From Georgfuchsia sp049276455 (GTDB taxonomy: Bacteria; Pseudomonadota; Gammaproteobacteria; Burkholderiales; Rhodocyclaceae): a stretch of 64,000 nt of DNA. The notes beneath the pieces were generated by a model that was given only the letters and a program-made list of their open reading frames with translations, searched no databases and was not told the DNA's origin. Below are positions 34,734 to 46,042 of this stretch, in pieces. The translations under genes were made by a program, and so were the position numbers. Positions within the stretch are counted from its first letter, which is position 1. Every line of letters starts with the position of its first letter. The stretch is from NCBI GenBank assembly GCA_049276455.1, contig JBASWL010000224.1, forward strand, positions 62,001 to 126,000, given 5' to 3'.

Positions 34734-35396
34734 ATGAGGTCGAAGCATTTCCTGCTGCTGTTGCTGATCCTGCTCGCCGGCACACTTGCACAGGCCAATG
34801 AGCCTGCCAAGACAGAGCCATCAGCGGCCTTCAAGGCCGACCCGATCAAGGGTAAGCAAATTGCGAGTGGCGTTTGTGCCACCTGCCACAATGCCGATGG
34901 CAACAGCAATATCTCCACCAATCCGAAGCTGGCCGGACAAGGCGCCGAATATCTCTACAAGCAATTGAGGAATTTCAGGCCGGTCGATGGCAAGCCTGCC
35001 GAGCGTCCCAATGCGGTGATGGGCGGTATGGTAATGACACTCTCCTCGGACGAGGACATGCGCAACGTCGCAGCCTGGTTCGCCTCGCAAACCCAGAAGG
35101 GTGGTCAAGCCAAGAACAGGGACACAGTTGAGTTTGGCCAGAAACTCTATCGGAGTGGCGACCTGACCAAAGGCCTGCCCGCCTGTGCCGGTTGCCACGG
35201 ACCCGCTGGCGCCGGCATTCCCGCGCAATATCCCCGCATTGGCGGCCAACATGCAGACTACATTGAAGCGCAATTAAAAATATTCCGTTCGGGTGAACGC
35301 GCCAACGATCCAAACAAGATGATGCGCCTGGTCGCAATCAAGATGACGGATGCCGAAATCAAGGCGGTGGCCGATTACATCGCCGGCCTTCATTAA
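34734..35396 (+). CDS. Di-haem cytochrome c4
   Basis: A 220-residue periplasmic protein: signal peptide (about 1-21, ending LAQA) and two class I cytochrome c domains with CATCH (C48, C51, H52) and CAGCH (C151, C154, H155). Methionine axial ligands are likely in the GGMVMTLS and NKMMRLVA regions. Cytochrome c4 feeds electrons to terminal oxidases, particularly cbb3. It is divergent from engB, a position conserved for c4 genes. Confidence 0.93.
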   Translation: MRSKHFLLLLLILLAGTLAQANEPAKTEPSAAFKADPIKGKQIASGVCATCHNADGNSNISTNPKLAGQGAEYLYKQLRNFRPVDGKPAERPNAVMGGMVMTLSSDEDMRNVAAWFASQTQKGGQAKNRDTVEFGQKLYRSGDLTKGLPACAGCHGPAGAGIPAQYPRIGGQHADYIEAQLKIFRSGERANDPNKMMRLVAIKMTDAEIKAVADYIAGLH

Positions 35397-35446
35397 ACCG
35401 GCGGCCCCCAGTCATGGCGGGTAAAGCCAGCAAACTGGTTTGGCGT

Positions 35447-36208
35447 TCAGACTGATAGCCCCCTAGGCTTGCGACCTGCGCGTGCGGCAAGCCGGTCGTA
35501 GATCGCATCCGGCAGCAGGCGCATCAGGGTAGCGACGACGCCCATTTGCCACGGCACCACGCTGCGCCGCGCACCGCGATCAATGGCACGCAGCATGCGT
35601 TGTGCTGCCTCCTCGGCGTCAAGCAGAAAGGGCATCGGATACTCGTTCACCGCTGTCATCGGCGTCGCGATATATCCCGGCGCTATGGTGACAACCTTGA
35701 CACCGCAATCGCGCATCTCAATGCGCAAGGCTTCAAGATAGGCAAAGGTCGCCGCCTTTGAGGCCGAATAGGCGCCGGCACCAGGCAGGCCGCGTACACC
35801 AGCCACCGAGGCGATGCCCACCAGCCGTCCGTTGCCGCGCTGGCGCATGGCGGCGGCAAACGGAGCAAAAGTGTTAACCATGCCCATGACATTGGTCGCG
35901 AAGATGCGCTCGAAGGTCTTGAGGTCGCTGGTTTCTTCGGTCAACGTACCGGCCGAGACGCCCGCATTGGCGATCACGACATCGGGCAGCCCGGCGCGGG
36001 AAATGAAGTCGTTTGCAGCTGTCTGCAGGGCTTCCGCGTTGGCAACATCAAGCGGGTAAATGAAGCTTGGTACCGACAGGGCCGCCGCCAGTTCGCTCAA
36101 CACGGCTTCACGCCGCGCCACGAGCGCCAGCGTTGCGCCGCGTGCCGTATAGGCGCGCGCCAGAGCAGCACCGATTCCCGATGAGGCGCCGGTGATGAAA
36201 ACGCGCAT
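35447..36208 (-). CDS. SDR family NAD(P)-dependent oxidoreductase
   Basis: A 253-residue classical short-chain dehydrogenase: cofactor motif TGASSGIG (about 6-13), NAG at about 84-86, catalytic serine in VGIASVAG and the YSASK tyrosine-lysine pair (about 155-159). An arginine soon after the first glycine motif (LVARRE) suggests NADPH. The substrate is unknown. It lies 15 bp after the DsbA-like gene on the same strand, as part of argS-SPOR-dsbA-SDR, an order known in betaproteobacteria. Confidence 0.88.
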   Translation of the reverse strand: MRVFITGASSGIGAALARAYTARGATLALVARREAVLSELAAALSVPSFIYPLDVANAEALQTAANDFISRAGLPDVVIANAGVSAGTLTEETSDLKTFERIFATNVMGMVNTFAPFAAAMRQRGNGRLVGIASVAGVRGLPGAGAYSASKAATFAYLEALRIEMRDCGVKVVTIAPGYIATPMTAVNEYPMPFLLDAEEAAQRMLRAIDRGARRSVVPWQMGVVATLMRLLPDAIYDRLAARAGRKPRGLSV

Positions 36209-36223
36209 CGATGGATTGACGGA

Positions 36224-36859
36224 TTATTTTTTGCTGGCGCGGGCCATGTCGATGATCTGGTCGGTCAGCGCCAACAGATCGTCATAGCTCTGGATGGTGT
36301 CCTTCAGCACAATGTAGCGGCCATCAACCACGATGGTCGGCACGCCGCTGATCTTGTGCGAGGCTGCCAGTTTCTGGGCGTGCTGTGCCTTGGTCAGGAT
36401 GCCGAAGGAATTGTACATATCATTGAACTTCTTCGCGTCGAGACCCTTCTTCGCTACCCAAGCCTTGATCGCCGCTTCATCGTTTATGTTCAGCTTCCTG
36501 TCACGGTGAATCGAGGCGAAAACGTCGCCGCGCATCTTGTCTTCAACTCCCATTGTCTGGAGCGAATAGAACAGCTTGGCGGCGGGCTCCGCCTGTCCAT
36601 CCGCGAGTGGCACATGGGAAAAACTTACGTCCTTGGGTAGTTTCTTGACCCAGGGATTGATGAAAGGTTCCAGGTGATAGCAGTGCGGACACCCATAGGA
36701 AAAGAACTCAAGGACTTCAATCTTGCCCGGTGCAGCATCGGTCGGCTGCGGCGGGCTGATGAGATCGTAGTGCTGACCTTTTTGCAAGGATGTGGCATTG
36801 GCAGCGGCCAGAAAAACGAAAAAACCGACAGCAGCGAACAAGGCTTTCACGATACGCAT
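36224..36859 (-). CDS. Thiol:disulfide interchange protein DsbA-like
   Basis: A 211-residue exported thioredoxin-fold oxidase: signal peptide (about 1-22), active site CPHC (C57, C60) in EFFSYGCPHCYHLEP, and cis-proline loop SGVPTIVVDG. DsbA puts disulfides into periplasmic proteins and is reoxidised by DsbB (not in the window). Between argS-SPOR and the SDR gene, it follows the SPOR gene by 17 bp. Confidence 0.92.
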   Translation of the reverse strand: MRIVKALFAAVGFFVFLAAANATSLQKGQHYDLISPPQPTDAAPGKIEVLEFFSYGCPHCYHLEPFINPWVKKLPKDVSFSHVPLADGQAEPAAKLFYSLQTMGVEDKMRGDVFASIHRDRKLNINDEAAIKAWVAKKGLDAKKFNDMYNSFGILTKAQHAQKLAASHKISGVPTIVVDGRYIVLKDTIQSYDDLLALTDQIIDMARASKK

Positions 36860-36876
36860 GAGGATATCTCCAATCT

Positions 36877-37512
36877 TTAGGGTCTATCAGTTTTCGACTC
36901 GGCATCCGGCATTTGATTTCCGGTATCCCTCATCTTGATCAAGGTGGCCTGCACGCCATTCTGCGCCATCAACGTGCGCACCTGATTCATTTCATTGGGC
37001 GTGGCATAGGGTCCGGTTCGTACCCGATGCAACGTTCCCTTGTCAGGTATCAGCACATCCTGCACACTGGCTTCGACGCCGATCAGCGCCAGCCTGGCCT
37101 TGATATTGTCAGCATCAGCTGCTTTCTGAAAAGCCCCGACCTGCAGGTAGAACTGTTGCGCAGGTGCCTGAACCTGGCCCGGTTCCTGGTCATCGGACGG
37201 CGAAGAGTTTGCTGCATTATTGTTCGGCGCAGGTTCCTGCGTGCCGGGCAGTATCTTGTAGAACTCGAAACGCGGTTTCTCGATTGGCTTGTCACCTGGC
37301 TTGCCCGGCAGAGGAAGCGCGTCCTGTCCATTGCTCGTGGTGCCGTCATAATCCGGCCGGCCACTTTTTTCCAAGAAGGGCAATGGCGCCTTGTTGAGGT
37401 AGAGCACGACGCCAAAGGCGATCAGCACACCGATGATGAGGCCGACGAAACCGCCGAGCAGCAATTTGCTACCGCTGCCGCGTTGCCTGCCATTGTTAGT
37501 CGTTTTACCCAT
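36877..37512 (-). CDS. SPOR domain protein downstream of argS
   Basis: A 211-residue protein with one membrane helix (about 19-40), a long low-complexity periplasmic linker rich in Pro, Asn and Gln, and a C-terminal SPOR domain (FYLQVGAFQKAADADNIKARL ... LHRVRTGPYATPNEMNQVRTLM). It resembles FtsN-like proteins placed after argS in many betaproteobacteria and may bind septal glycan. Its ATG shares a base with the argS stop (TAATG), so translation is coupled. Confidence 0.85.
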   Translation of the reverse strand: MGKTTNNGRQRGSGSKLLLGGFVGLIIGVLIAFGVVLYLNKAPLPFLEKSGRPDYDGTTSNGQDALPLPGKPGDKPIEKPRFEFYKILPGTQEPAPNNNAANSSPSDDQEPGQVQAPAQQFYLQVGAFQKAADADNIKARLALIGVEASVQDVLIPDKGTLHRVRTGPYATPNEMNQVRTLMAQNGVQATLIKMRDTGNQMPDAESKTDRP

Positions 37513-39284
37513 TACATCGACTCCGGTGCAGATACGCCAAGAAGTTTCAACCCGTTTGCCAACGTCCGCTTTACCGCCAATGCCAAAGCGAGTCGCGCCT
37601 GTTTGAGCGCCTTGTCTTCGACGAGCAGACGTTCCGCGTTATACCAGCCATGAAAGCAGGCCGCCAGTTCCTTGAGATAGAAGGCAACCCCATGCGGCGC
37701 ATAGTCGCATGCGGCGTTTTCGATGACCACGGGGAATTCGCGCAACTGCGCACACAGCGACAGTTCGTGCGAACTGGTCAGTAATGCCAGATCTGCATTC
37801 GCCAATGCAGCCACGGATTCCTTCCACTCGGTGCCCGGCCAGCCTGAAAGTACCGAGCAGATGCGTGCATGCGCGTACTGCACGTAGTACACCGGATTGT
37901 CGTTCGATTGCGAAGTGGCAAGGTCGAGATCGAAATCGAGCGCAAGATCTGACTTGCGCAGCATGTAGAAAAAGCGGCATGCGTCGTTGCCGACTTCCTC
38001 GCGTAACGCGCGCAGGGTGACGAATTCACCGGAGCGGGTCGACATCGAAGCCTTCTCGCCGTTGCGATACAGGCTGACGAATTGCACCAGCGACACGTCG
38101 AGCTTGTCGGCGTCCAGGCCGAGCGCGGTCAATGCACCCTTCACGCGCGGGATGTAACCGTGGTGGTCAGCACCCCAGACATCGATGACCTTGTCGAAAC
38201 CGCGCTCGAACTTGTCGAGGTGATAGGCGATATCGGAAGCGAAGTAAGTGTAGAGGCCGTTGTCGCGCTGCACGACGCGATCCTTCTCATCGCCGAAGGC
38301 GGTGGACCGGAACCATTTGGCGCCGTCCTTGAGGTAGATGTGGTTCTGCTGTTCGAGGCGCTCGACGATGCGTTGTACAGCACCCGAGGTATACAGCGAA
38401 TTCTCCGAATACCAGACGTCGAAGTCGACGCCGAAGGCTGAGAGATCCTGCTTGCAGTCTTCCAGTTGCTCGTTCAGCGCAAATTGGTGGATGCGTTGCC
38501 AGCCGGCACCGAGCAGGCGCTTGCCGGCGGCGATGAGGCCGTCGAGACGCGCCTCGATGTCGCCATCGATGGGCGGCAAACCATCGAGCACTGCATTGGT
38601 GGCCCGCACATGGATGTTGCCATCCGCCTGCTTGATGCCGAGCGCCATGCCGCGCACATAATCACCCTGATAGGCATTGGGTGGAAAGGGAACCGATACA
38701 TCATGCATTTCGAGATAGCGCAACCAGGTCGACACGGCAAGGATGTCCATCTGCCGGCCGGCGTCATTGACGTAGTACTCACGCGTCACGGCATAGCCGG
38801 CAAAATCGAGCACGGCAGCAAGGCTGGCGCCATAAGCCGCGCCACGACCATGGCCGACATGCATCGGACCGGTGGGATTGGCCGAAACGAATTCCACTTG
38901 TACTTTACATCCCGCGCCCAGCTTGATGCGGCCGAAATCTGCGCCCTGTGCCAGTACTTCACCAATCACGCTGGTACGCGCCGCTGTGGCAAGCGTGAAG
39001 TTGATGAAGCCAGCGCCGGCAATCTCGGTCTTCTCGACCAGATCCGAGGCCGGCAGCGCGGCGAGCAGCTTCTGCGCAATCGCGCGCGGATTGGTCTTTA
39101 GCGGGCGGGCGAGCTGCATGGCCAGATTACTGGCGAAATCGCCGTGATTCGCCTGCTTGGGGCGTTCAATCAGAATGTCCGCCGCGGCAGTATCGGACGC
39201 AACTTCAGGCGCCACAGAGGAGAGCGCTGCATGCAGCAGTTGCGCAATATGCGCTTTGAGGTCGGGAGGAGAGTTGGAGGACAT
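37512..39284 (-). CDS. argS: Arginyl-tRNA synthetase
   Basis: A 590-residue class I synthetase: N-terminal Add-1 domain, HIGH-type motif in ANPTGPMHVGHGRG (about 138-151), the GDYVRGMA/NENSLY-like region (here YSENSLYTSGAVQ), a KMSKS loop replaced by the degenerate KASMSTRSGE as usual in ArgRS, and the C-terminal DALR anticodon domain ending in VSAPESM. The ATG at 39282-39284 is used, with GGAGG 6 bases upstream. It needs tRNA-Arg to activate arginine. It is divergent from ubiB. Confidence 0.97.
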   Translation of the reverse strand: MSSNSPPDLKAHIAQLLHAALSSVAPEVASDTAAADILIERPKQANHGDFASNLAMQLARPLKTNPRAIAQKLLAALPASDLVEKTEIAGAGFINFTLATAARTSVIGEVLAQGADFGRIKLGAGCKVQVEFVSANPTGPMHVGHGRGAAYGASLAAVLDFAGYAVTREYYVNDAGRQMDILAVSTWLRYLEMHDVSVPFPPNAYQGDYVRGMALGIKQADGNIHVRATNAVLDGLPPIDGDIEARLDGLIAAGKRLLGAGWQRIHQFALNEQLEDCKQDLSAFGVDFDVWYSENSLYTSGAVQRIVERLEQQNHIYLKDGAKWFRSTAFGDEKDRVVQRDNGLYTYFASDIAYHLDKFERGFDKVIDVWGADHHGYIPRVKGALTALGLDADKLDVSLVQFVSLYRNGEKASMSTRSGEFVTLRALREEVGNDACRFFYMLRKSDLALDFDLDLATSQSNDNPVYYVQYAHARICSVLSGWPGTEWKESVAALANADLALLTSSHELSLCAQLREFPVVIENAACDYAPHGVAFYLKELAACFHGWYNAERLLVEDKALKQARLALALAVKRTLANGLKLLGVSAPESM

Positions 39285-39371
39285 GGGGTGTAAAGCAGTA
39301 GCGGGCCGGGGTTCTGTCTGCATAGCCCTTGGCAAAGGCAGCATTATAGCGGCCCAACCTTTCGCCACGTC

Positions 39372-40961
39372 ATGAAAGCGGGTAAAGTCCCGGCTCCTGC
39401 GCTATTTGGATTTGTTGCCTTGCGTCTCTTTCGTTTCGTCAAAATCGTTCACATCGGCCTGCGCTACGGGCTTGACCAGATGGTGCCCGAGTTTGCTTCC
39501 CCGTTTGTTCCAGTGAGCTGGCCCAAGCGTGTGATGCGCGGCTTGCTGTTCTGGCGCAATCTCTCCGCTCCACGTGGCGAACGCCTGCGCCTGGCGCTGG
39601 AAGCGCTGGGGCCGATTTTCGTCAAGTTCGGCCAGCTGCTGTCGACACGGCGCGATCTGTTGCCGACTGATATCGCCGATGAACTGGCGAAGCTGCAGGA
39701 TCAGGTGCCGCCTTTCCCCACCCGGCAGGCCATCGACGAACTGGAGCGCGTTTACGGCAAGCCGCTGGCTGAAGTGTTTGCCACTTTCGATCAGGAAACG
39801 GTAGCTTCGGCCTCGGTCGCGCAAGTCTATATGGCGACCTTGTTCGACGGCCGCGAAGTGGCAGTAAAAATACTGCGCCCCGGCATCGTTCATGTGATCG
39901 AGCATGATTTATCGCTGATGCGCAGCGGCGCCAGACTGCTGGAAAAGCTCTGGCCCGAGGCACGTCGCCTCAAGCCGCGCGAAGTGGTGGCGGAATTCGA
40001 CAAGTACCTGCATGACGAACTCGACCTGATGCGCGAAGCGGCCAATTGCTCCCTGCTGCGCAGGAACTTTGCCGGCTCCCACCTGCTACTGGTCCCGGAA
40101 GTACATTGGGATTTTTGCTCCACCTCGGTGATGGTGATGGAGCGCATGCATGGCACGCCGATTTCGCAGAAGGATGAACTGATCCGTCAGGGCGTCGACA
40201 TTCCGGCGCTGGCGCGCGCCGGCGTCGAGATTTTTTTCACCCAGGTATTCCGTGACGGCTTCTTCCACGCCGACATGCATCCCGGCAACATTTTCGTCGC
40301 GACGGACGCGGCCAATCGCGGCAAATACATCGCGCTCGACTTCGGCATCGTCGGCACGCTCTCCGACCGCGACAAGAGCTATCTGGCGCGGAATTTCCTT
40401 GCCTTCTTCAAGCGCGATTACAAGGATGTCGCCGAATCCCATGTCGAATCCGGCTGGGCACCGGCCGATACGCGCATCGACGAGTTCGAATCGGCGATCC
40501 GCTCCGTGTGCGAACCGATATTCGACAAGCCATTGAAGGAAATTTCCTTTGGCCGCGTGCTGCTGCGCCTGTTCCAGACCTCGCGCCGCTTCAATGTCGA
40601 TATCCAGCCGCAACTGGTACTGCTGCAAAAGACGCTGCTGAACATCGAAGGCCTTGGCCGCCAGCTCGATCCCGATCTCGACCTGTGGAAGACGGCCAAG
40701 CCCTTCCTCGAACGCTGGATGAGCGAGGAGCTCGGCTTGCGCGGCTTGGCCGCCAGCCTGAAAAAAGAGGTGCCGCGCTGGGCGAAGATTCTGCCCCAGT
40801 TGCCACGCCTGATGCACCAATCGCTGCAATCGCGAGACGACAGCGCACTGCGCGAAGAACTGCGCCTTCTGCGACAGTCGCAACGGCGTCAGGGCTGGTT
40901 TCTGACCGGATTATTCGTGATGGGTTTGACCGCTCTCGGCTTGTACTTCTTTGCGATTTGA
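39372..40961 (+). CDS. ubiB: Ubiquinone biosynthesis accessory factor UbiB
   Basis: A 529-residue atypical kinase of the ABC1/ADCK/UbiB family: KxGQ motif in FVKFGQLLSTR (about 84-94), ATPase lysine in EVAVKILRPG, HADMHPGN catalytic loop (about 298-305) and DFG in ALDFGIVG, followed by a C-terminal pair of hydrophobic segments (GWFLTGLFVMGLTALGLYFF). It supports ubiquinone synthesis, probably by extracting intermediates from the membrane. The ATG at 39372 lacks a clear ribosome site; a TTG at 39420, right before the conserved LRLFRFVKIV start, is an alternative. Confidence 0.94.
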   Translation: MKAGKVPAPALFGFVALRLFRFVKIVHIGLRYGLDQMVPEFASPFVPVSWPKRVMRGLLFWRNLSAPRGERLRLALEALGPIFVKFGQLLSTRRDLLPTDIADELAKLQDQVPPFPTRQAIDELERVYGKPLAEVFATFDQETVASASVAQVYMATLFDGREVAVKILRPGIVHVIEHDLSLMRSGARLLEKLWPEARRLKPREVVAEFDKYLHDELDLMREAANCSLLRRNFAGSHLLLVPEVHWDFCSTSVMVMERMHGTPISQKDELIRQGVDIPALARAGVEIFFTQVFRDGFFHADMHPGNIFVATDAANRGKYIALDFGIVGTLSDRDKSYLARNFLAFFKRDYKDVAESHVESGWAPADTRIDEFESAIRSVCEPIFDKPLKEISFGRVLLRLFQTSRRFNVDIQPQLVLLQKTLLNIEGLGRQLDPDLDLWKTAKPFLERWMSEELGLRGLAASLKKEVPRWAKILPQLPRLMHQSLQSRDDSALREELRLLRQSQRRQGWFLTGLFVMGLTALGLYFFAI

Positions 40962-41031
40962 AACTGCGCTGGTCCGGTAGAGAGTTGTGTTCGCCGAACA
41001 CCCGGGCACAGCCACATGCCGTCCACCATCC

Positions 41032-42855
<1,824 letters not shown>

Positions 42856-43393
42856 ACGGGTTCTGATTTGCCGCTCAAGTGGGAATCCAGAATTAACCAT
42901 CCGTTGCTGCCAAGGCTTTCGGTGCCATTCGGGCCGAGATTTTGCCGAAAGACATCGTCATCTCGCGGGGATTCCCGTTGGTCATTGCGAGGAGGCGTAG
43001 CCGACGCGGCAATCCATGCAGTTGTTATCACCGTCGCTTTTCTTCTGATAGCGGAGTAGTCAGAGACCACGGTTTATCAACATTGACGACTGCATAAATC
43101 TTCCGCGTCCACACGCTGCACAAGATCGCCTGCCCCGTCCCGCTGGATTCCCGCTTTCGCGGGAATGACGTGTTTTTTATGAAATGTTTCATCAAGAATG
43201 AACACTACCCTGGTAGGGGAATTATTCCTTGCGATCCAGAGCTTTAGTATTGTGGCTGGATCAGGTTCATGCTGATAGACTTAGCTGATCCGCAAGTCTG
43301 CGTCTTTCCCTACGGCATTTGTTTCGTGTCCCGGAGGACGCATGGTTTGCCGTTTTTACTTGACCGAAGCTCAACGATTCCGGGGGTATTTGA
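42856..43393. other. Repeat-bearing intergenic region recQ to HBDH
   Basis: 538 bp without a convincing gene. It holds a REP-like stretch near 42985-43015 (ATTGCG...GGCAAT flanks) and the perfect palindrome at 43147-43166 described separately. A GGAGG at about 43335 precedes an ATG at 43342 whose frame is out of step with the dehydrogenase and runs as a shadow through it; I regard it as not real. Confidence 0.6.
43147..43166. repeat. Short palindromic intergenic repeat (8+4+8)
   Basis: ATTCCCGC, TTTC, GCGGGAAT, followed by GACG and then a T-rich stretch TGTTTTTT. The same design recurs as ATTTCCGC, CTTC, GTGGAAAT followed by GACT at 61687-61706. On the plus strand the T-run could make it act as a terminator for recQ. 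Confidence 0.65.
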
Positions 43394-44290
43394 ATGACCA
43401 TCAACAAGGTAGGCATCATCGGCTGCGGCACCATGGGATTGGGCATGGCGCACGTCATGGCTCAGGCGGGAATCCCTGTTGTCCTGGTCAAGGCGACCCC
43501 CGGCTCCACCGAGCGCGCACAGAAATCGCTGAGAGCGTCGCTGGACAAGATGGTCGAGCGCGACAAACTGGAAGCGGCACAAAGGGACTCCATACTCGGA
43601 CTGATCCGGTTTTCGGACAAGGAATCGGTGGTATCCGATTGCGATATGGTGGTCGAATCCATCGTGGAGGATCTTCCAACCAAGCTCGATCTGTTCCGGA
43701 GACTGGAGACAATCACCGCTCCGGAGGCTATCCTGGCGACCAATACCTCGACCCTGTCGGTGACCTCGATGATGGCGGTGTGCAAGCACCGCCAGCGCGT
43801 CGCCGGTCTGCACTTCTTCAATCCGGCACCGGTAATGAAACTGGTCGAGATCATTCATGCCTTCGAGACCTCGGAAGAGACCATCGAGCGACTAAGATTG
43901 TTCTGCCAGAAACTGGACAAGGATCCGGTCGTCGTCCAGGACACCACGGGCTTCATCGTCAATCGCCTGCTCACACCCTACATGCTGAGCGCCATCCATC
44001 TGCTGGAGATGGGTACCGGTACCATCGAGACAATCGACTACGCCATGGTAGCGGGGGCGGCACACCCGATTGGGCCCTTCGCGCTGGCGGACTTCATCGG
44101 GCTTGATGTCGTCAAGGCCATGGCGGAGAACATCTACGAGGACATGCACCAACCTCACGTTGCCACGCCCCATACCTTGCAGCGACTGGTGTCGCTGGGC
44201 TATCTGGGCCGCAAGGTTGGCCGCGGGTTTTACGACTACTCGGTTAAGCCCCCGGTGCAAAACCCTGACCTGCGCCGGCCGGTTTCCTGA
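43394..44290 (+). CDS. 3-hydroxyacyl-CoA dehydrogenase (3-hydroxybutyryl-CoA dehydrogenase type)
   Basis: A 298-residue enzyme with N-terminal NAD-binding motif GCGTMGLGMA (about 9-18) and the dehydrogenase signature DTTGFIVNRLLTPYMLSAIHLLEMG. The catalytic histidine is in GLHFFNPAPVMKLVEII (about 139) with the matching glutamate after it. The size and end (GRKVGRGFYDY) fit PaaH/Hbd, which oxidises 3-hydroxybutyryl-CoA or adipyl-type substrates in fatty-acid, aromatic or PHB-related metabolism. No pathway partner is adjacent, so the physiological substrate is open. Confidence 0.9.
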   Translation: MTINKVGIIGCGTMGLGMAHVMAQAGIPVVLVKATPGSTERAQKSLRASLDKMVERDKLEAAQRDSILGLIRFSDKESVVSDCDMVVESIVEDLPTKLDLFRRLETITAPEAILATNTSTLSVTSMMAVCKHRQRVAGLHFFNPAPVMKLVEIIHAFETSEETIERLRLFCQKLDKDPVVVQDTTGFIVNRLLTPYMLSAIHLLEMGTGTIETIDYAMVAGAAHPIGPFALADFIGLDVVKAMAENIYEDMHQPHVATPHTLQRLVSLGYLGRKVGRGFYDYSVKPPVQNPDLRRPVS

Positions 44291-44539
44291 TTCAGGCAAG
44301 ACGTGACGGCGGCTCGGCCAGCGCTGTCACGCCAAAGAGGCAGAGACTTCTGACTTTCTGAAACAACAAAAAATTGTTGATGGGACATTGCGGTCGCAGG
44401 CAGTTCGAAATCGCCCTGCCACCCGCAACAAACTGTTTGCGGCGATGCCAGGACGAAGCGCCAAACGTATTATAAACGGCCCTATAATTTGCCGCATAGT
44501 GCCGCCAGCGGCTGTTCTTCAACGACTCAGGGTCATGTC

Positions 44540-46033
44540 ATGCTTCTCTGGTTTGTCATCATCTACTGGCTGATTTCCGTTGCCATCGGCCTCTACGCCG
44601 CAACGCGGGTGCATAACACCAAGGATTTCGCCGTCGCCGGTCGCCACCTGCCTTTCTACATGGTTACGGCCACCGTGTTTGCCACCTGGTTCGGTGCGGA
44701 AGCCGTGCTCGGCATTCCCGCCACCTTTCTTGATGAAGGCTTGCGCGGCATCGTTGCTGATCCCTTTGGTTCCTCGCTGTGCCTGATCCTGGTCGGATTG
44801 TTTTTTGCGGTGCCGCTCTACCGCATGAATTTGCTCACCATTGGCGATTTCTACAAAAGGCGCTATGGGCGAACCGTCGAAATCATGACCACGCTGGCCA
44901 TCGTGGTTTCCTATCTGGGCTGGGTTGGCGCCCAGATCACTGCGTTGGGCCTGATCTTCAACGTTGTTTCCGATGGCGCCATCAGCCAGGTCACCGGCAT
45001 GTGGATCGGCTCTTCGACGATTCTGGTCTATACGATATTTGGCGGCATGTGGGCGGTGGCGATCACTGACTTCCTGCAGATGATCGTCATCGTGCTCGGC
45101 ATGCTCTGGATCGGCGGCGAGATCAGCGATCAGGTCGGCGGCGTCGGCGTGGTCATCGGCCATGCGCGCGGTGCAGGACTGTTCGAGTTCTGGCCGGCGC
45201 TCGACATCAAGGAAATCATTGCCTTTGCCGCCGCCGGAATGACCATGATGCTGGGTTCGATTCCACAGCAGGACGTGTTCCAGCGCGTGCAATCGTCGAA
45301 GTCTGAAAAAATTGCGATGTGGGGGTCGGTACTCGGCGGTTCGCTCTATTTCGCCTTCGCCTTCGTGCCCATGTTGCTGGCCTATTCGGCGACGCTTATC
45401 GATCCGGATATGGTGGCCAGACTGAAGCAAAGCGATTCGCAAATGATCCTGCCCACCCTGGTCCTGCAACATGCGCCACTGTTTGCGCAGGTGATGTTCT
45501 TTGGTGCCCTGTTGTCCGCCATCAAGAGCTGCGCTTCTGCCACCTTGCTTGCGCCTTCGGTTACCTTCTCGGAGAACATCCTGCGCCCGATGTTCCCTCG
45601 CCTGTCAGACCACAAACAGTTGCGGATGATGCGCATCGTGACCTTCAGTTTCACCATCATCGTCACGTTTTACGCGATCTACTCCGAGGCCAGCATTTTC
45701 AAGATGGTGGAGAACGCCTATCAGATCACCCTGGTCTCGGCCTTCATCCCGCTGGTGTTCGGCATCTACTGGCGGCGCGCCACCAATCAGGGCGCGCTGG
45801 CGGCGATTTTCCTCGGTGCGGCGATATGGATCTCCGTGTTGATTGCCGGGCCCGAAGAACCCTTTATTCCGGCCCAGTTTGCCGGCCTGATCGCGAGTTT
45901 TTTTGGCATGATCGCTGGCTCGCTGATGCCGCAGTTCGTGCATCACGATCCCCATATTCATGACCAGTTGCGCCACGGCCACCATGCCGCCACGCAGGCC
46001 CACCACGCGGAACCCATTCACCACCACACGTAG
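44540..46033 (+). CDS. Sodium:solute symporter (SSS) family protein with His-rich tail
   Basis: A 497-residue transporter with about 13 hydrophobic segments of the SSS/SSF fold. The first is MLLWFVIIYWLISVAIGLYA, and the family's FAVAGRHLPFYMVTATVFATWFGAE and IGDFYKRRYGR stretches are present. Substrate unknown; relatives carry proline, pantothenate, acetate or other solutes. The last 30 residues carry twelve histidines (from FVHHDPHIH to the final HHH), which is unusual and suggests metal binding at the cytoplasmic or periplasmic end. The ATG at 44540 is used; a TATAAT at 44483-44488 may belong to its promoter. Confidence 0.88.
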   Translation: MLLWFVIIYWLISVAIGLYAATRVHNTKDFAVAGRHLPFYMVTATVFATWFGAEAVLGIPATFLDEGLRGIVADPFGSSLCLILVGLFFAVPLYRMNLLTIGDFYKRRYGRTVEIMTTLAIVVSYLGWVGAQITALGLIFNVVSDGAISQVTGMWIGSSTILVYTIFGGMWAVAITDFLQMIVIVLGMLWIGGEISDQVGGVGVVIGHARGAGLFEFWPALDIKEIIAFAAAGMTMMLGSIPQQDVFQRVQSSKSEKIAMWGSVLGGSLYFAFAFVPMLLAYSATLIDPDMVARLKQSDSQMILPTLVLQHAPLFAQVMFFGALLSAIKSCASATLLAPSVTFSENILRPMFPRLSDHKQLRMMRIVTFSFTIIVTFYAIYSEASIFKMVENAYQITLVSAFIPLVFGIYWRRATNQGALAAIFLGAAIWISVLIAGPEEPFIPAQFAGLIASFFGMIAGSLMPQFVHHDPHIHDQLRHGHHAATQAHHAEPIHHHT

Positions 46034-46042
46034 AATCAGGCG

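Noticed and set aside
43342..44106. Frame of 254 codons with a good GGAGG site just ahead of and through the dehydrogenase
   Set aside because: Out of frame with the 3-hydroxyacyl-CoA dehydrogenase, whose motifs are all in the other frame. The ribosome site may be chance or feed a short upstream frame.
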